From Nonlabens dokdonensis DSW-6 (lineage in GTDB: Bacteria > Bacteroidota > Bacteroidia > Flavobacteriales > Flavobacteriaceae), in assembly GCF_000332115.1 (NCBI RefSeq), contig NC_020156.1, positions 2,171,501 through 2,235,500 of the forward strand: a DNA stretch of 64,000 nucleotides, in the 5' to 3' direction. This document shows, in pieces, positions 9,887-18,120 of the stretch. The notes beneath the pieces were generated by a model. That model searched no databases. It saw only the letters and a program-made list of their open reading frames with translations, and was not told the origin of the DNA. A program made the translations under genes and the position numbers. Each line of letters opens with the position of its first letter. Within the stretch, counting starts at the first letter, position 1.

Positions 9887-11062
9887 ATGAAGAAGATATT
9901 ATTACTTTTCATAGCAGCCACATTTGCAATTCCTAGTGTGAGCAAGGCTCAAGAGAACGATACAAGAGTTATAACAACAGCACTACCTTTTCTTAGAATA
10001 GCAGGAGACGCTCGTGCTGCTGGTATGGGAGATATGGGTGTAGCAACTAGTTCTGATGCTTGGTCTCAACAATGGAACCCTGCTAAATATGCTTTTAGTA
10101 CTAGAGCACAAAAGTTTGGTATTGCCTACACGCCGTATTTAGGTAATCTAGTAGATGATATAGCAATCGCTCAGTTGGTTTATTCTAACAGAATTAATGA
10201 GCAAAGTGCATTTGCAGGAAGTTTAAGGTATTTCTCTTTAGGTTCTATCACATTAAGGCAAGATGCAGCAGATCCTGGTAGAGAAGAAAATCCTAATGAA
10301 TTTGTATTAGATGGAACGTACTCTTTGAAGCTAAGTGAACAATTTGCAATGGCAGTAACAGGTCGTTTTCTTAGATCTGATTTGCGTATTCAAGGTGTAG
10401 ATAATGATGCTAGCGCAGCAAATAGTTTTGCGGTAGATGTTTCTGGTTATTATCAATCTGAAGAAAATGCCTATGATAATTTTAATGGTCGCTGGAGAGC
10501 AGGATTCAATATAAGTAACATTGGTCCTAAAATCACTTATGATGCTGGTGGGCAAGAGAATTTTATTCCTACCAACCTTGCTTTAGGTGGTGGTTTTGAC
10601 TTTATACTAAATGATGGTTTCAGTAAAATAGCAGTTACTGCTGAGGTGAATAAACTATTAGTTCCTACGCCTCCTATTAGAGAAGATGGTGATGCAAATG
10701 GAAATGGTGTTCCTAGAGAAATATTAGAAGGTGAAGATGATGATGTGACTTTTATTTCAGGAATTTTTCAATCTTTTGGTGATGCGCCAGGTGGTTTTAG
10801 TGAAGAGTTAAGAGAGTTTACATGGGCGTTAGGTGCAGAATATACTTATAACGAGGCATTTGCTTTACGTGCAGGTTATTTCAATGAGGCAGACGATAAA
10901 GGAGCTAGAAAGTTTCTATCGTTAGGTGCAGGATTTGAATTTTCACAGATCAATGTCGATTTATCATATCTATTCTCTACTAGTAGAATCAACAGTCCTT
11001 TAGAAGGTACACTTAGATTTGGTCTCACATTCAATTTTGGTGATGAATACACAGAATACTAG
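9887..11062 (+). CDS. porV: Type IX secretion outer-membrane protein PorV (LptO)
   Basis: PorV is an outer-membrane beta-barrel of the FadL type that shuttles cargo from the type IX translocon to PorU. The ATG at 9887 is preferred over the TTG at 9884 because MKKILLLFIAATFAIPSVSKAQ is a clean signal peptide. The mature protein opens with AGDARAAGMGDMGVA...WNPAKY, the hallmark of PorV/PorQ proteins, and ends in alternating beta strands with FGLTFNFGDEY. Its 391 residues are typical. The TAG stop lies in the same frame as the following cytidine deaminase coding sequence. Confidence 0.94.
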   Translation: MKKILLLFIAATFAIPSVSKAQENDTRVITTALPFLRIAGDARAAGMGDMGVATSSDAWSQQWNPAKYAFSTRAQKFGIAYTPYLGNLVDDIAIAQLVYSNRINEQSAFAGSLRYFSLGSITLRQDAADPGREENPNEFVLDGTYSLKLSEQFAMAVTGRFLRSDLRIQGVDNDASAANSFAVDVSGYYQSEENAYDNFNGRWRAGFNISNIGPKITYDAGGQENFIPTNLALGGGFDFILNDGFSKIAVTAEVNKLLVPTPPIREDGDANGNGVPREILEGEDDDVTFISGIFQSFGDAPGGFSEELREFTWALGAEYTYNEAFALRAGYFNEADDKGARKFLSLGAGFEFSQINVDLSYLFSTSRINSPLEGTLRFGLTFNFGDEYTEY

Positions 11063-11143
11063 GTCATAAAAAAGCTAGAACTACATACTACATTAGCCGT
11101 CTATGATAATGCAGACGAGCTTAGCATACAAGATCGATCTTTA

Positions 11144-11548
11144 ATGGACCAGGCGATAGAGGCAAGGCATAGAGCTTATGCTCCGTACTCTAATTTTACC
11201 GTTGGTTGTGCATTATTACTGGATAATGGCATTGTTGTAACTGGTAACAATCAAGAAAACGCTGCATACCCTTCTGGATTATGCGCAGAGCGTGTTGCGA
11301 TATTTGCAGCTGGAGCTCAATATCCAGGTGTGGCAGTTTTAAAAATGGCAATAACCGCTAGTCCTAAAGATGATTCTTTTCATAAGCCGGTTCCGCCATG
11401 TGGAGCGTGTAGACAATCCATTGCTGAATATGAAAATAATCAGAAAGAGCCCATAGAACTCTACTTTATGGGTGCTGCTGGCAAGGTCATGAAATCAGAC
11501 TCGATTAGTGATTTGTTGCCACTTATTTTTGATAAAAACTATTTATAA
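11144..11548 (+). CDS. cdd: Cytidine deaminase
   Basis: Cytidine deaminase converts (deoxy)cytidine to (deoxy)uridine in pyrimidine salvage. The zinc site is complete: CAERVA with the catalytic Glu, and PPCGACRQ with two Cys. Coordinates use the first canonical ATG (134 residues). However, Cdd-like sequence continues upstream in frame to 11066 (KKLELHTTLAVYDNADELS), where only an ATA codon precedes it. Counting from that ATA gives 160 residues, the length I expect for flavobacterial Cdd. The real start is therefore unclear: an AUA start, or a truncated product from 11144. The gene follows porV directly and precedes pdhA. Confidence 0.9.
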   Translation: MDQAIEARHRAYAPYSNFTVGCALLLDNGIVVTGNNQENAAYPSGLCAERVAIFAAGAQYPGVAVLKMAITASPKDDSFHKPVPPCGACRQSIAEYENNQKEPIELYFMGAAGKVMKSDSISDLLPLIFDKNYL

Positions 11549-11665
11549 CGTTTGCGTACATTTTTAACCCTTCAATAGGTTTTTCTTTCCCCTTTTTTCA
11601 TCTATTTTTGTTATTCGCTTTGTCTTAGAGTTGGAATATGATCTTTATATTTGATCTTTAGTTCC

Positions 11666-11679
11666 GCTTTCGCGAAAGC
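11666..11679. repeat. Palindrome GCTTTCGCGAAAGC, intergenic upstream of pdhA
   Basis: This is the only intact copy outside a gene in the window. It ends 22 bases before the pdhA ATG and would lie in the pdhA leader. The frame is open through it, which yields a spurious longer N-terminus for pdhA. Confidence 0.9.
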
Positions 11680-11701
11680 GATATACCTAACAAATAATTA
11701 C

Positions 11702-12700
11702 ATGAAAAAAGTCACTAAAGAGGTATTACTCAATTGGTACGAGGAAATGCTATTCTGGAGAAAGTTTGAAGATAAACTTGCTCAAGTATATATTCAGCAA
11801 AAAGTTCGTGGATTTTTACACCTATACAACGGTCAAGAAGCAATTTTGGCAGGATCTTTACATGCAATGGATCTTACCAAAGATAAAATGATTACAGCTT
11901 ATCGTAATCACGTTCAACCTATAGGAATGGGCGTTGATCCTAAAAGAGTTATGGCAGAGCTTTATGGAAAAGCAACAGGAACTTCACAAGGTTTAGGAGG
12001 TTCTATGCATATTTTCTCAAAAGAACATCGTTTTTACGGCGGTCATGGAATTGTAGGAGGACAAATACCTCTAGGAGCTGGAATCGCATTTGGAGATAAG
12101 TACCATAATGTAGATGCGGTTACACTTACGTTTTTTGGAGATGGTGCTGCTCGTCAAGGTTCTTTGCATGAAGCATTTAACCTTGCTATGTTATGGAACT
12201 TACCAGTAGTTTTCTGTGTAGAGAATAATGGATATGCCATGGGAACTAGTGTTGCAAGAACAGCAAACCATACTGATATCTGGAAACTAGGTTTAGGATA
12301 TGAAATGCCTTGTGGACCTGTAGATGCAATGGATCCTGAAAAGGTAGCTGAAGCAATGCATGAAGCTATAGAAAGAGCACGTTCTGGTGGTGGACCAACT
12401 TTCCTAGAATTAAAAACCTATCGATACAGAGGTCATTCTATGAGTGATGCTCAAAAGTATAGAACTAAAGATGAGGTAGCAGAGTATCAAAAAATCGATC
12501 CTATTACTCAAATTAAGGATCGATTAATGAAAGAGTACGACGTAAAAGAAGACGAAATTAAAGTAATGGATAAGCGAGTAAAGTCTCGTGTTGCTGAGTG
12601 TGAGAAATTTGCAGAAGAATCTCCATTCCCAGAAAAGAATGTGATGTACGACGCCGTATATGAACAAGAAGATTATCCATTTTTACCAGCAAAATCATAA
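11702..12700 (+). CDS. pdhA: Pyruvate dehydrogenase E1 component, alpha subunit
   Basis: This is the thiamine-diphosphate subunit of the pyruvate dehydrogenase complex that decarboxylates pyruvate. The ATG at 11702 (MKKVTKEVLLNWYEEM) is chosen; an upstream frame from 11651 would merely translate the palindrome. Signatures are YRNHVQPIGMG, GGSMHIF, GGHGIVGGQIPLGAG, and the ThDP motif GDGAARQG...NLPVVFCVENN. YRYRGHSMSDAQKYR is the phosphorylation-loop region of the family. The 332 residues are normal. pdhC starts 3 bases after the stop, so the two are certainly co-transcribed; no separate E1beta gene is seen in the window. Confidence 0.95.
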   Translation: MKKVTKEVLLNWYEEMLFWRKFEDKLAQVYIQQKVRGFLHLYNGQEAILAGSLHAMDLTKDKMITAYRNHVQPIGMGVDPKRVMAELYGKATGTSQGLGGSMHIFSKEHRFYGGHGIVGGQIPLGAGIAFGDKYHNVDAVTLTFFGDGAARQGSLHEAFNLAMLWNLPVVFCVENNGYAMGTSVARTANHTDIWKLGLGYEMPCGPVDAMDPEKVAEAMHEAIERARSGGGPTFLELKTYRYRGHSMSDAQKYRTKDEVAEYQKIDPITQIKDRLMKEYDVKEDEIKVMDKRVKSRVAECEKFAEESPFPEKNVMYDAVYEQEDYPFLPAKS

Positions 12701-12703
12701 CTC

Positions 12704-14380
12704 ATGGCAGAGGTAGTAAATATGCCGCGATTGAGCGACACCATGGAAGAAGGTGTTGTGGCAGCGTGGCTCAAACAAGTAGGAGATAAAGTTGAAGAAG
12801 GTGATATTCTAGCTGAAATCGAAACCGATAAAGCGACAATGGAATTTGAATCTTTTCAAGAAGGAACTTTGTTACACATAGGTGTTCAGGAAGGAGAAAC
12901 AGCTCCTGTTGATCAATTATTATGTATCATAGGTGAAGAAGGAGAAGATATTTCGGTTTTGTTAGAAGGAGACGCATCTTCAGATAAAAAAGAAGAAAAA
13001 GCTTCAAAAGAAGAGTCTTCTTCAAATGATGATAAAGATTCTTCAAATGATTCTGATGATAATTCTGACAGTGGTTCTAATTCTAGCTCATCTGATTTAC
13101 CAGAAGGAGTTGTGATTGTAAATATGCCTCGCCTTAGTGATACTATGGAAGAAGGAACGGTTGCTTCATGGTTGAAAAAAGAAGGTGATGAGGTTGAAGA
13201 AGGAGATATTCTAGCAGAAATTGAAACAGACAAGGCAACTATGGAGTTTGAGTCTTTCAATGCTGGTACCTTGCTTAAAATAGGAATCCAGGAAGGAGAA
13301 ACAGCAAAAGTAGACTCCTTACTAGCCATTATAGGTCCTGCAGGAACTGATGTTTCTGGAATATCAATGGATGCCGACACTACTCCAAAAAAAGAACCTA
13401 AGAAAGTAGAAAAGAAAGAAGAGCCTAAGAAAGAGGCTCCAAAAGCTGAAACTAAAAGCGAGCCTAAGGCAAGCACTTCAAGTACAAGCTCGAGTTCTGC
13501 TTCAAGTTCAAATTCTAATGGAGGAAGAATTTTTGCTTCTCCATTAGCAAAGAAAATGGCCGAAGAAAAGGGAATTAACTTAAGTCAGATTTCTGGATCT
13601 GGTGAGAATGGTCGTATCGTAAAAAGTGATATAGAAAACTTTACGCCTAGTGCTGCTGGAGCTTCAGCGGCTCCAAGCTCATTTGTAGCAGTTGGGACAG
13701 AAACTTTTGAAGAAGTACCTAACTCGCAAATGCGTAAAACAATTGCAAAACGTCTTGGCGAGTCTAAGTTTACGGCACCGCATTATTATCTAGGACTTGA
13801 TTTAGATATGGATAATGCGATTGCTAGTAGAAAAGCAATTAACGAGTTACCAGACACAAAGATCAGTTTTAATGATATGGTGATCAAAGCGGCAGCTATG
13901 GCGCTTAGAAAACACCCTAAAGTAAATACGCAGTGGACTGATAAAAATACTATTATAGCTAAGCATATCCATGTAGGAGTTGCCGTTGCAGTAGATGATG
14001 GTCTTTTAGTACCAGTATTACCATTTGCAGACCAAATGAGTATGCAGCAAATAGGAGCTAAGGTTAAAGAACTTGCTAGTAAAGCTCGTAATAAGAAGTT
14101 GCAGCCTGACGAGATGCAAGGAAGTACTTTTACTATTTCTAACTTGGGTATGTTTGGTATCACAGAGTTTACCTCTATTATCAATCAGCCTAACAGTGCG
14201 ATTATGTCTGTAGGAGCTATTGTTCAAAAACCAGTAGTTAAAGATGGTCAGATTGTAGTAGGCAACGTTATGAAAATAACGCTTGCGTGCGATCATAGAA
14301 CAGTAGATGGAGCAACTGGAGCTGCATTTTTACAAACGTTTAAATCTTATATTGAAAATCCTATCGTGATGTACGTTTAG
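12704..14380 (+). CDS. pdhC: Pyruvate dehydrogenase E2, dihydrolipoamide acetyltransferase
   Basis: E2 forms the core of the pyruvate dehydrogenase complex and transfers the acetyl group from lipoamide to CoA. There are two lipoyl domains, each with ETDKATMEFES: lipoylated Lys43 and Lys177. They are followed by Ser/Asp- and Lys/Glu-rich linkers, a peripheral-subunit-binding domain at about 274-312 (ASPLAKKMAEEKGINLSQI), and the catalytic domain with DHRTVDG (His531, Asp535) near the C-terminus. The 558 residues fit a two-lipoyl E2. The two lipoyl domains are nearly identical at DNA and protein level, so copy number could change by recombination. Confidence 0.96.
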   Translation: MAEVVNMPRLSDTMEEGVVAAWLKQVGDKVEEGDILAEIETDKATMEFESFQEGTLLHIGVQEGETAPVDQLLCIIGEEGEDISVLLEGDASSDKKEEKASKEESSSNDDKDSSNDSDDNSDSGSNSSSSDLPEGVVIVNMPRLSDTMEEGTVASWLKKEGDEVEEGDILAEIETDKATMEFESFNAGTLLKIGIQEGETAKVDSLLAIIGPAGTDVSGISMDADTTPKKEPKKVEKKEEPKKEAPKAETKSEPKASTSSTSSSSASSSNSNGGRIFASPLAKKMAEEKGINLSQISGSGENGRIVKSDIENFTPSAAGASAAPSSFVAVGTETFEEVPNSQMRKTIAKRLGESKFTAPHYYLGLDLDMDNAIASRKAINELPDTKISFNDMVIKAAAMALRKHPKVNTQWTDKNTIIAKHIHVGVAVAVDDGLLVPVLPFADQMSMQQIGAKVKELASKARNKKLQPDEMQGSTFTISNLGMFGITEFTSIINQPNSAIMSVGAIVQKPVVKDGQIVVGNVMKITLACDHRTVDGATGAAFLQTFKSYIENPIVMYV

Positions 14381-14408
14381 GAAATTTGAATAAAAATAGT
14401 GTAGATAA

Positions 14409-14436
14409 AGCTGAATCTCAGGATTCGGCTTTTTTT
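14409..14436 (+). terminator. Intrinsic terminator after pdhC
   Basis: AGCTGAATC pairs with GATTCGGCT around TCAG and is followed by seven T, 28 bases after the pdhC stop. It closes the porV-cdd-pdhA-pdhC unit. Confidence 0.85.
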
Positions 14437-14579
14437 GTGCTTTGATTTTTTTTAATGAAAAACAGATTCATGATTGTGCCATCGATTTTTTATATGTTAT
14501 CTAGGAGTTGGGTTCTTGTCTAGTTCATTATTATTGTAACATAAATCAATTATCTTTACTTTTTTACTAAACAACCAAC

Positions 14580-15590
14580 ATGAAAAAAATACTCTCCATT
14601 TTATTTATTGCATTCCTACTAGTCGCTTGTGGATCGCAAAAAAAAGCAGACCGCATAGGTCAGGCTTTAGATAAAGTAAATAAATCTACAGAAATAAAAA
14701 TGCCTAAGGCTAGCCCGATACAAATCGCTCAAGATGTAGCTTTTCTTGCTAGTGACGATTTAAAAGGTCGCGATACAGGATCTGAAGGAATAGAGAAAGC
14801 CGCAATTTATATTTCAGAACGATTTCAGGAAATGGGAGTAAATCCTTTTAAAGGCTCTTATATGGACGATTTTCAAGCTAAAGGTACTGAGGCGTTTAAT
14901 GTAGTAGGTGTCATTACAGGATCTGATAAAGATATGCTGGATGAGATCGTAGTAATAGGTGCGCATTATGATCATATAGGAGTGATGCAAGGCGTTCAAG
15001 GAGATAGTATTGCAAATGGCGCCAACGATAACGCTACAGGTACTGCTACAGTTCTCGCCATTGCAGAGAACTTCAAAAAATTAGAATTTAATAGAAGAAC
15101 CGTGGTTTTTGCGCTCTTCTCTGCCGAAGAAAAAGGCCTCATAGGTTCTAAGCATCTCGCACAACGCATGAAAAAAGAAGGGATGAATGTCGTTGCAATG
15201 ATCAATTTTGAAATGACAGGAACACCTATGATTGATAGTCCTTTTATAACTTATGTTACTGGCCATGACGGCTCTAATATGGCGGCTGTATTTAATGAGG
15301 CAAATGAGGATGTTACGGTTACAGGAAAATTAGAAAAAGCAGCAGAATTTAATTTGTTTATGAGATCTGACAACTATCCGTTTTTTCAAGAATTTAATGT
15401 GCCATCACAAACTTTTTGCACCTTTGACTTCACAAATTTTGATCACTACCATAAAGTAGGAGATGAAACCTCTCTTGTAAATACAGGTCACATGGCAAAT
15501 GTTGTTGATGCAGTCATGCCCGGCGTGTTTAAGGTGGTAAACGGTGAAAAATTAAAATTAACGCCTCAACAACCTACTACTGATGAGTAA
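14580..15590 (+). CDS. M28-family zinc aminopeptidase lipoprotein
   Basis: This is a predicted exported M28 metallopeptidase that would trim N-terminal residues from peptides at the envelope. The N-terminus is a lipoprotein signal ending FLLVACGSQ (Cys17). Zinc-ligand motifs are visible in order: GAHYDHIG (His), GANDNATG (bridging Asp), FSAEEKGLIGS (Glu pair), and FDHYHKVGDE (final His). The 336 residues fit a minimal M28 domain. A TATCTTTA box at 14551-14558 may be its promoter. The last 8 bases overlap the start of the next gene (GATGAGTAA), so the two are probably translationally coupled. Confidence 0.9.
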   Translation: MKKILSILFIAFLLVACGSQKKADRIGQALDKVNKSTEIKMPKASPIQIAQDVAFLASDDLKGRDTGSEGIEKAAIYISERFQEMGVNPFKGSYMDDFQAKGTEAFNVVGVITGSDKDMLDEIVVIGAHYDHIGVMQGVQGDSIANGANDNATGTATVLAIAENFKKLEFNRRTVVFALFSAEEKGLIGSKHLAQRMKKEGMNVVAMINFEMTGTPMIDSPFITYVTGHDGSNMAAVFNEANEDVTVTGKLEKAAEFNLFMRSDNYPFFQEFNVPSQTFCTFDFTNFDHYHKVGDETSLVNTGHMANVVDAVMPGVFKVVNGEKLKLTPQQPTTDE

Positions 15591-16266
15591 AAGAGTTATT
15601 GTTACAGGTGCAAGCCGTGGAATAGGATTTGAAATGATTCAATTATTTGCAAATGCAGGTCATGAGGTCATAGCGCTTTCGCGAAAGATAGATGCCATTC
15701 AATCACTTGATAACACTTCCATTCAAGCGATAGCTACAGACTTAAGTGCACAGTCTAGTATCGAGGAAACGGCTAAAACTATTCTAACAAAATGGGATCG
15801 CATAGATATTGTAATTCACAATGCAGGAATGTTAGTCAATAAGCCATTTCAAGAATTGACACCAGAAGATTTTCAGCAATGTTATGCGGTAAATATATTT
15901 GGAGTAGCATCATTAACCCAAGCACTATTACCAGCATTGACTAAAGATTCACACGTTGTTGCAATTAGCTCTATGGGCGGTATTCAAGGAAGCGCAAAAT
16001 TTCCTGGTCTTGCGGCATATTCCAGCGCAAAAGGAGCTGTAATCACCTTATTTGAACTCCTCGCCGAAGAATACAAAGAAAACGGACCGTCATTTAATAC
16101 ACTTGCCTTAGGAGCAGTACAAACAGAAATGTTAGAAGAAGCTTTTCCAGGTTATCAAGCTCCATTAACAGCACCAGAAATGGCAAGCTATATCATGAAT
16201 TTTGCCTTGACAGGAAATAAATTCTATAATGGAAAAGTGTTGCAAGTAAGTGCGAGCACGCCTTAG
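15583..16266 (+). CDS. SDR-family NAD(P)-dependent oxidoreductase
   Basis: This is a classical short-chain dehydrogenase. The cofactor loop GASRGIGFEM is at residues 8-17, NAG appears in VIHNAGML, and the catalytic Ser and YxxxK are in AISSMGG and AYSSAKGA. The 227 residues are at the short end for the family. The substrate cannot be told from the sequence. It overlaps the M28 peptidase gene by 8 bases, so the two form an operon. A near-complete palindrome copy encodes ALSRKID at the end of the second beta strand, without obvious length change relative to ordinary SDRs. Confidence 0.88.
   Translation: MSKRVIVTGASRGIGFEMIQLFANAGHEVIALSRKIDAIQSLDNTSIQAIATDLSAQSSIEETAKTILTKWDRIDIVIHNAGMLVNKPFQELTPEDFQQCYAVNIFGVASLTQALLPALTKDSHVVAISSMGGIQGSAKFPGLAAYSSAKGAVITLFELLAEEYKENGPSFNTLALGAVQTEMLEEAFPGYQAPLTAPEMASYIMNFALTGNKFYNGKVLQVSASTP
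15675..15687. repeat. Palindrome copy (13 of 14 core bases), in SDR gene
   Basis: GCTTTCGCGAAAG is followed by A instead of C. It is read in the LSRK frame. Confidence 0.85.
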
Positions 16267-16560
16267 AGAAATTGAAATTGAACCTGAACTTGAAAAAATA
16301 AACAATCAATACAGAATATTGATTTAAGATATCAGATAATTGATTGGAGATGTTCGATTATAAAATTGTCAGTTCGAGCGACAGTCGAGAACGGTTTGAA
16401 GTCGAGAAGTTTTAAAATGAAGATCGTTTTAGCTAACAGTTAGGTTTTGCTTTGCAAACACTATTCAAATGCATAATGAATTCGTTCAGGCAGTCTCACA
16501 GATTGAGTTACTATTATGAGTAATTCGTAGTTATTAAAGAGAGCTATTAAAACATATAAA
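16267..16560. other. Intergenic stretch with repeats, before the small ORF
   Basis: The stretch opens with a degenerate GAAATTGAAATTGAACCTGAACTTGAA tract (16267-16296, hexamer family also at 17991 and 33091) and then carries a GTCAGTTCGAGCG box. No other gene is supported here. Confidence 0.5.
16368..16394. repeat. GTCAGTTCGAGCG...CAGTCGAGAACG box
   Basis: This sequence recurs at 56995-57020 with one base fewer in the middle. In both places it lies between genes and is followed within 20 bases by TTTAAAAT. Confidence 0.7.
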
Positions 16561-16731
16561 TTGATAACAGTAAATCTTATCATCAAATGGCAATACTTGC
16601 CTACAAATGGTTGCGGCGGAGATTGCGTAACTCCTGATGTGTGGATGGTATTATCTGTCGTCGGACCTATTGTAGTGATAGGCTTGTTGTATTCATTTGT
16701 ATTCAAAAAATGGATAGATAGAAGACAATAA
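16561..16731 (+). CDS. Possible small membrane protein or gene remnant
   Basis: An open frame of 56 codons from TTG encodes WQYLPTNGCGGDCVTPDVW followed by a single hydrophobic helix (MVLSVVGPIVVIGLLYSFVF) and a basic end (KKWIDRRQ). The sequence has the composition of a genuine small membrane protein. The frame extends upstream only to a stop at 16528-16530 and contains no ATG at a sensible place, so it may be the tail of a decayed gene. I do not recognise the family. Confidence 0.35.
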   Translation: MITVNLIIKWQYLPTNGCGGDCVTPDVWMVLSVVGPIVVIGLLYSFVFKKWIDRRQ

Positions 16732-16821
16732 CTTTGGTACCAAATTTTAAAAATAAAATAGCGCTTCGAGGTTAAAGAGTTAATTGTGAGATAATAATGT
16801 TATATTAAAAAAATTATCAAA

Positions 16822-17967
16822 TTAAACCTCCGCAACAACTCTTATTCTACCCTTCACCTTTTCGGCAAGCTCACGAGCTTCGACCACATCGCTAGCAACA
16901 ACCGTAACGTGACCCATTTTTCTAAAAGGTCTGGTTTCTTTTTTTCCGTAAATGTGTGGTGTTACACCTGGTAACGCAAGTATATCTTCTATACCATCAT
17001 AAATCACTTTGCCATTGTGACCTTCTTCACCTACTAGATTCACCATAACGCTAGCTACCGTACTTTCTGTTGCTCCTAAGGGTAAGTTGCATACACATCG
17101 TACATGTTGCTCAAACTGATCTGTAATGGCACCTTCGATAGAATAATGTCCAGAATTATGAGGTCTTGGCGCGACTTCATTAACAAGCAACTCGCCAGTT
17201 TTGGTCAAAAACATCTCTACTGCAAGCAAACCTACGTGCTCAAATGATTCTGATACTTTCAAAGCAAGTTCTCTAGCACGGTCAGATATATCCATGTTAA
17301 TACGTGCTGGACAGATCACATACTCCACCTGATTTGCCTCTGGATGAAACTCCATTTCTACCACAGGATATGTTTTCATTTCTCCATCGTAATTGCGAGC
17401 AACAATAACTGCCAGTTCCAGATCAAAATCGATCATGTCTTCATAAATGCATTCTGCTTGAGGTAAATCGGTTAGATCACTAGCTTGTCTTATCACTTTG
17501 ACACCTTTACCGTCATAACCACCTTCGGCACTTTTCCATATAAAAGGATAGGATCTCTCGTGACCTAAATTAGGTTTAGGGTAAACTTCAAATGCTGCAG
17601 TAGCAATTTGTTGCTTTTGATAAAAAGACTTTTGGCGTGCTTTGTTTCTTATAAGATTCAAAACTTTTGCACTTGGAGAAACAGCAATTCCTTTATCTTC
17701 CAGATCTTGCAAGGCTTGAACATTTACATTTTCGATTTCTATGGTCAGCACATCTACCTGCTCGCCAAATTCCATCACCGCTTCATATTGCATGATATCG
17801 CCTTCAAAAAATACATCGCAACCTTGAAAAGCTGGAGCTGTATCATCTTTGTCCATCACATAAGTTGCTATGTCCCATTTTCTAGTAGTGTAGAGCATCA
17901 TTTTGCCCAATTGTCCACCGCCTAAAATACCTAGTGTAAAATCTGAAGAGAATTGTGTCTGTTTCAT
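16822..17967 (-). CDS. purK: 5-(carboxyamino)imidazole ribonucleotide synthase
   Basis: PurK uses ATP and bicarbonate to convert AIR to N5-CAIR in purine synthesis. The N-terminal fold starts LGILGGGQLGKMM, followed by EIENVNV and the ATP-grasp region FIWKSAEGGYDGKGV. The metal site is in LLVNEVAPRPHNSGHYSIEG. The 381 residues are normal. The rightward neighbour hpt-adk is divergent and also serves purine metabolism. CAAAAATA at 17972-17979 is TATTTTTG on the minus strand, only four bases before the ATG, so a leaderless or near-leaderless transcript is possible. Confidence 0.96.
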   Translation of the reverse strand: MKQTQFSSDFTLGILGGGQLGKMMLYTTRKWDIATYVMDKDDTAPAFQGCDVFFEGDIMQYEAVMEFGEQVDVLTIEIENVNVQALQDLEDKGIAVSPSAKVLNLIRNKARQKSFYQKQQIATAAFEVYPKPNLGHERSYPFIWKSAEGGYDGKGVKVIRQASDLTDLPQAECIYEDMIDFDLELAVIVARNYDGEMKTYPVVEMEFHPEANQVEYVICPARINMDISDRARELALKVSESFEHVGLLAVEMFLTKTGELLVNEVAPRPHNSGHYSIEGAITDQFEQHVRCVCNLPLGATESTVASVMVNLVGEEGHNGKVIYDGIEDILALPGVTPHIYGKKETRPFRKMGHVTVVASDVVEARELAEKVKGRIRVVAEV

Positions 17968-17990
17968 AATTCAAAAATAAGCGGTTCTCA

Positions 17991-18032
17991 TGAATTTGAA
18001 CTCGAACTCGAACTCGAATTTAAAATCAAATT
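17991..18032. repeat. GAATTT/GAACTC hexamer tract
   Basis: TTTGAACTCGAACTCGAACT and flanking GAATTT words form a short hexamer array between purK and hpt-adk. Related tracts lie at 33091, 41721, 41989 and inside the GH92 gene at 51940. Confidence 0.75.
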
Positions 18033-18096
18033 AAAAAATAACGTTTGAGCCTTAACAAGCGCTGTAAACTGCAACAACATACTGTTCACTAATGAT

Positions 18097-18104
18097 TATC
18101 TTTG
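18097..18104 (+). promoter_or_regulatory. -7 box TATCTTTG of hpt-adk
   Basis: TATCTTTG matches TAnnTTTG exactly and lies 16 bases before the GTG start. The TTG -33 element is not evident. Confidence 0.55.
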
Positions 18105-18120
18105 CATAAAATTACCCATT

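Noticed and set aside
11651..11701. N-terminal extension of PdhA
   Set aside because: It translates the palindrome (SSAFAKA) and is not part of the E1alpha family; ATG 11702 fits.
12913..13476. Long minus-strand open frame opposite the pdhC lipoyl and linker region
   Set aside because: It is the shadow of Ser/Asp/Lys/Glu-rich linker codons; the plus-strand E2 protein is unambiguous.
16461..16706. Minus-strand 81-codon frame between the SDR and purK
   Set aside because: The plus strand of the same segment encodes a more protein-like hydrophobic helix; the minus frame has no recognisable feature.
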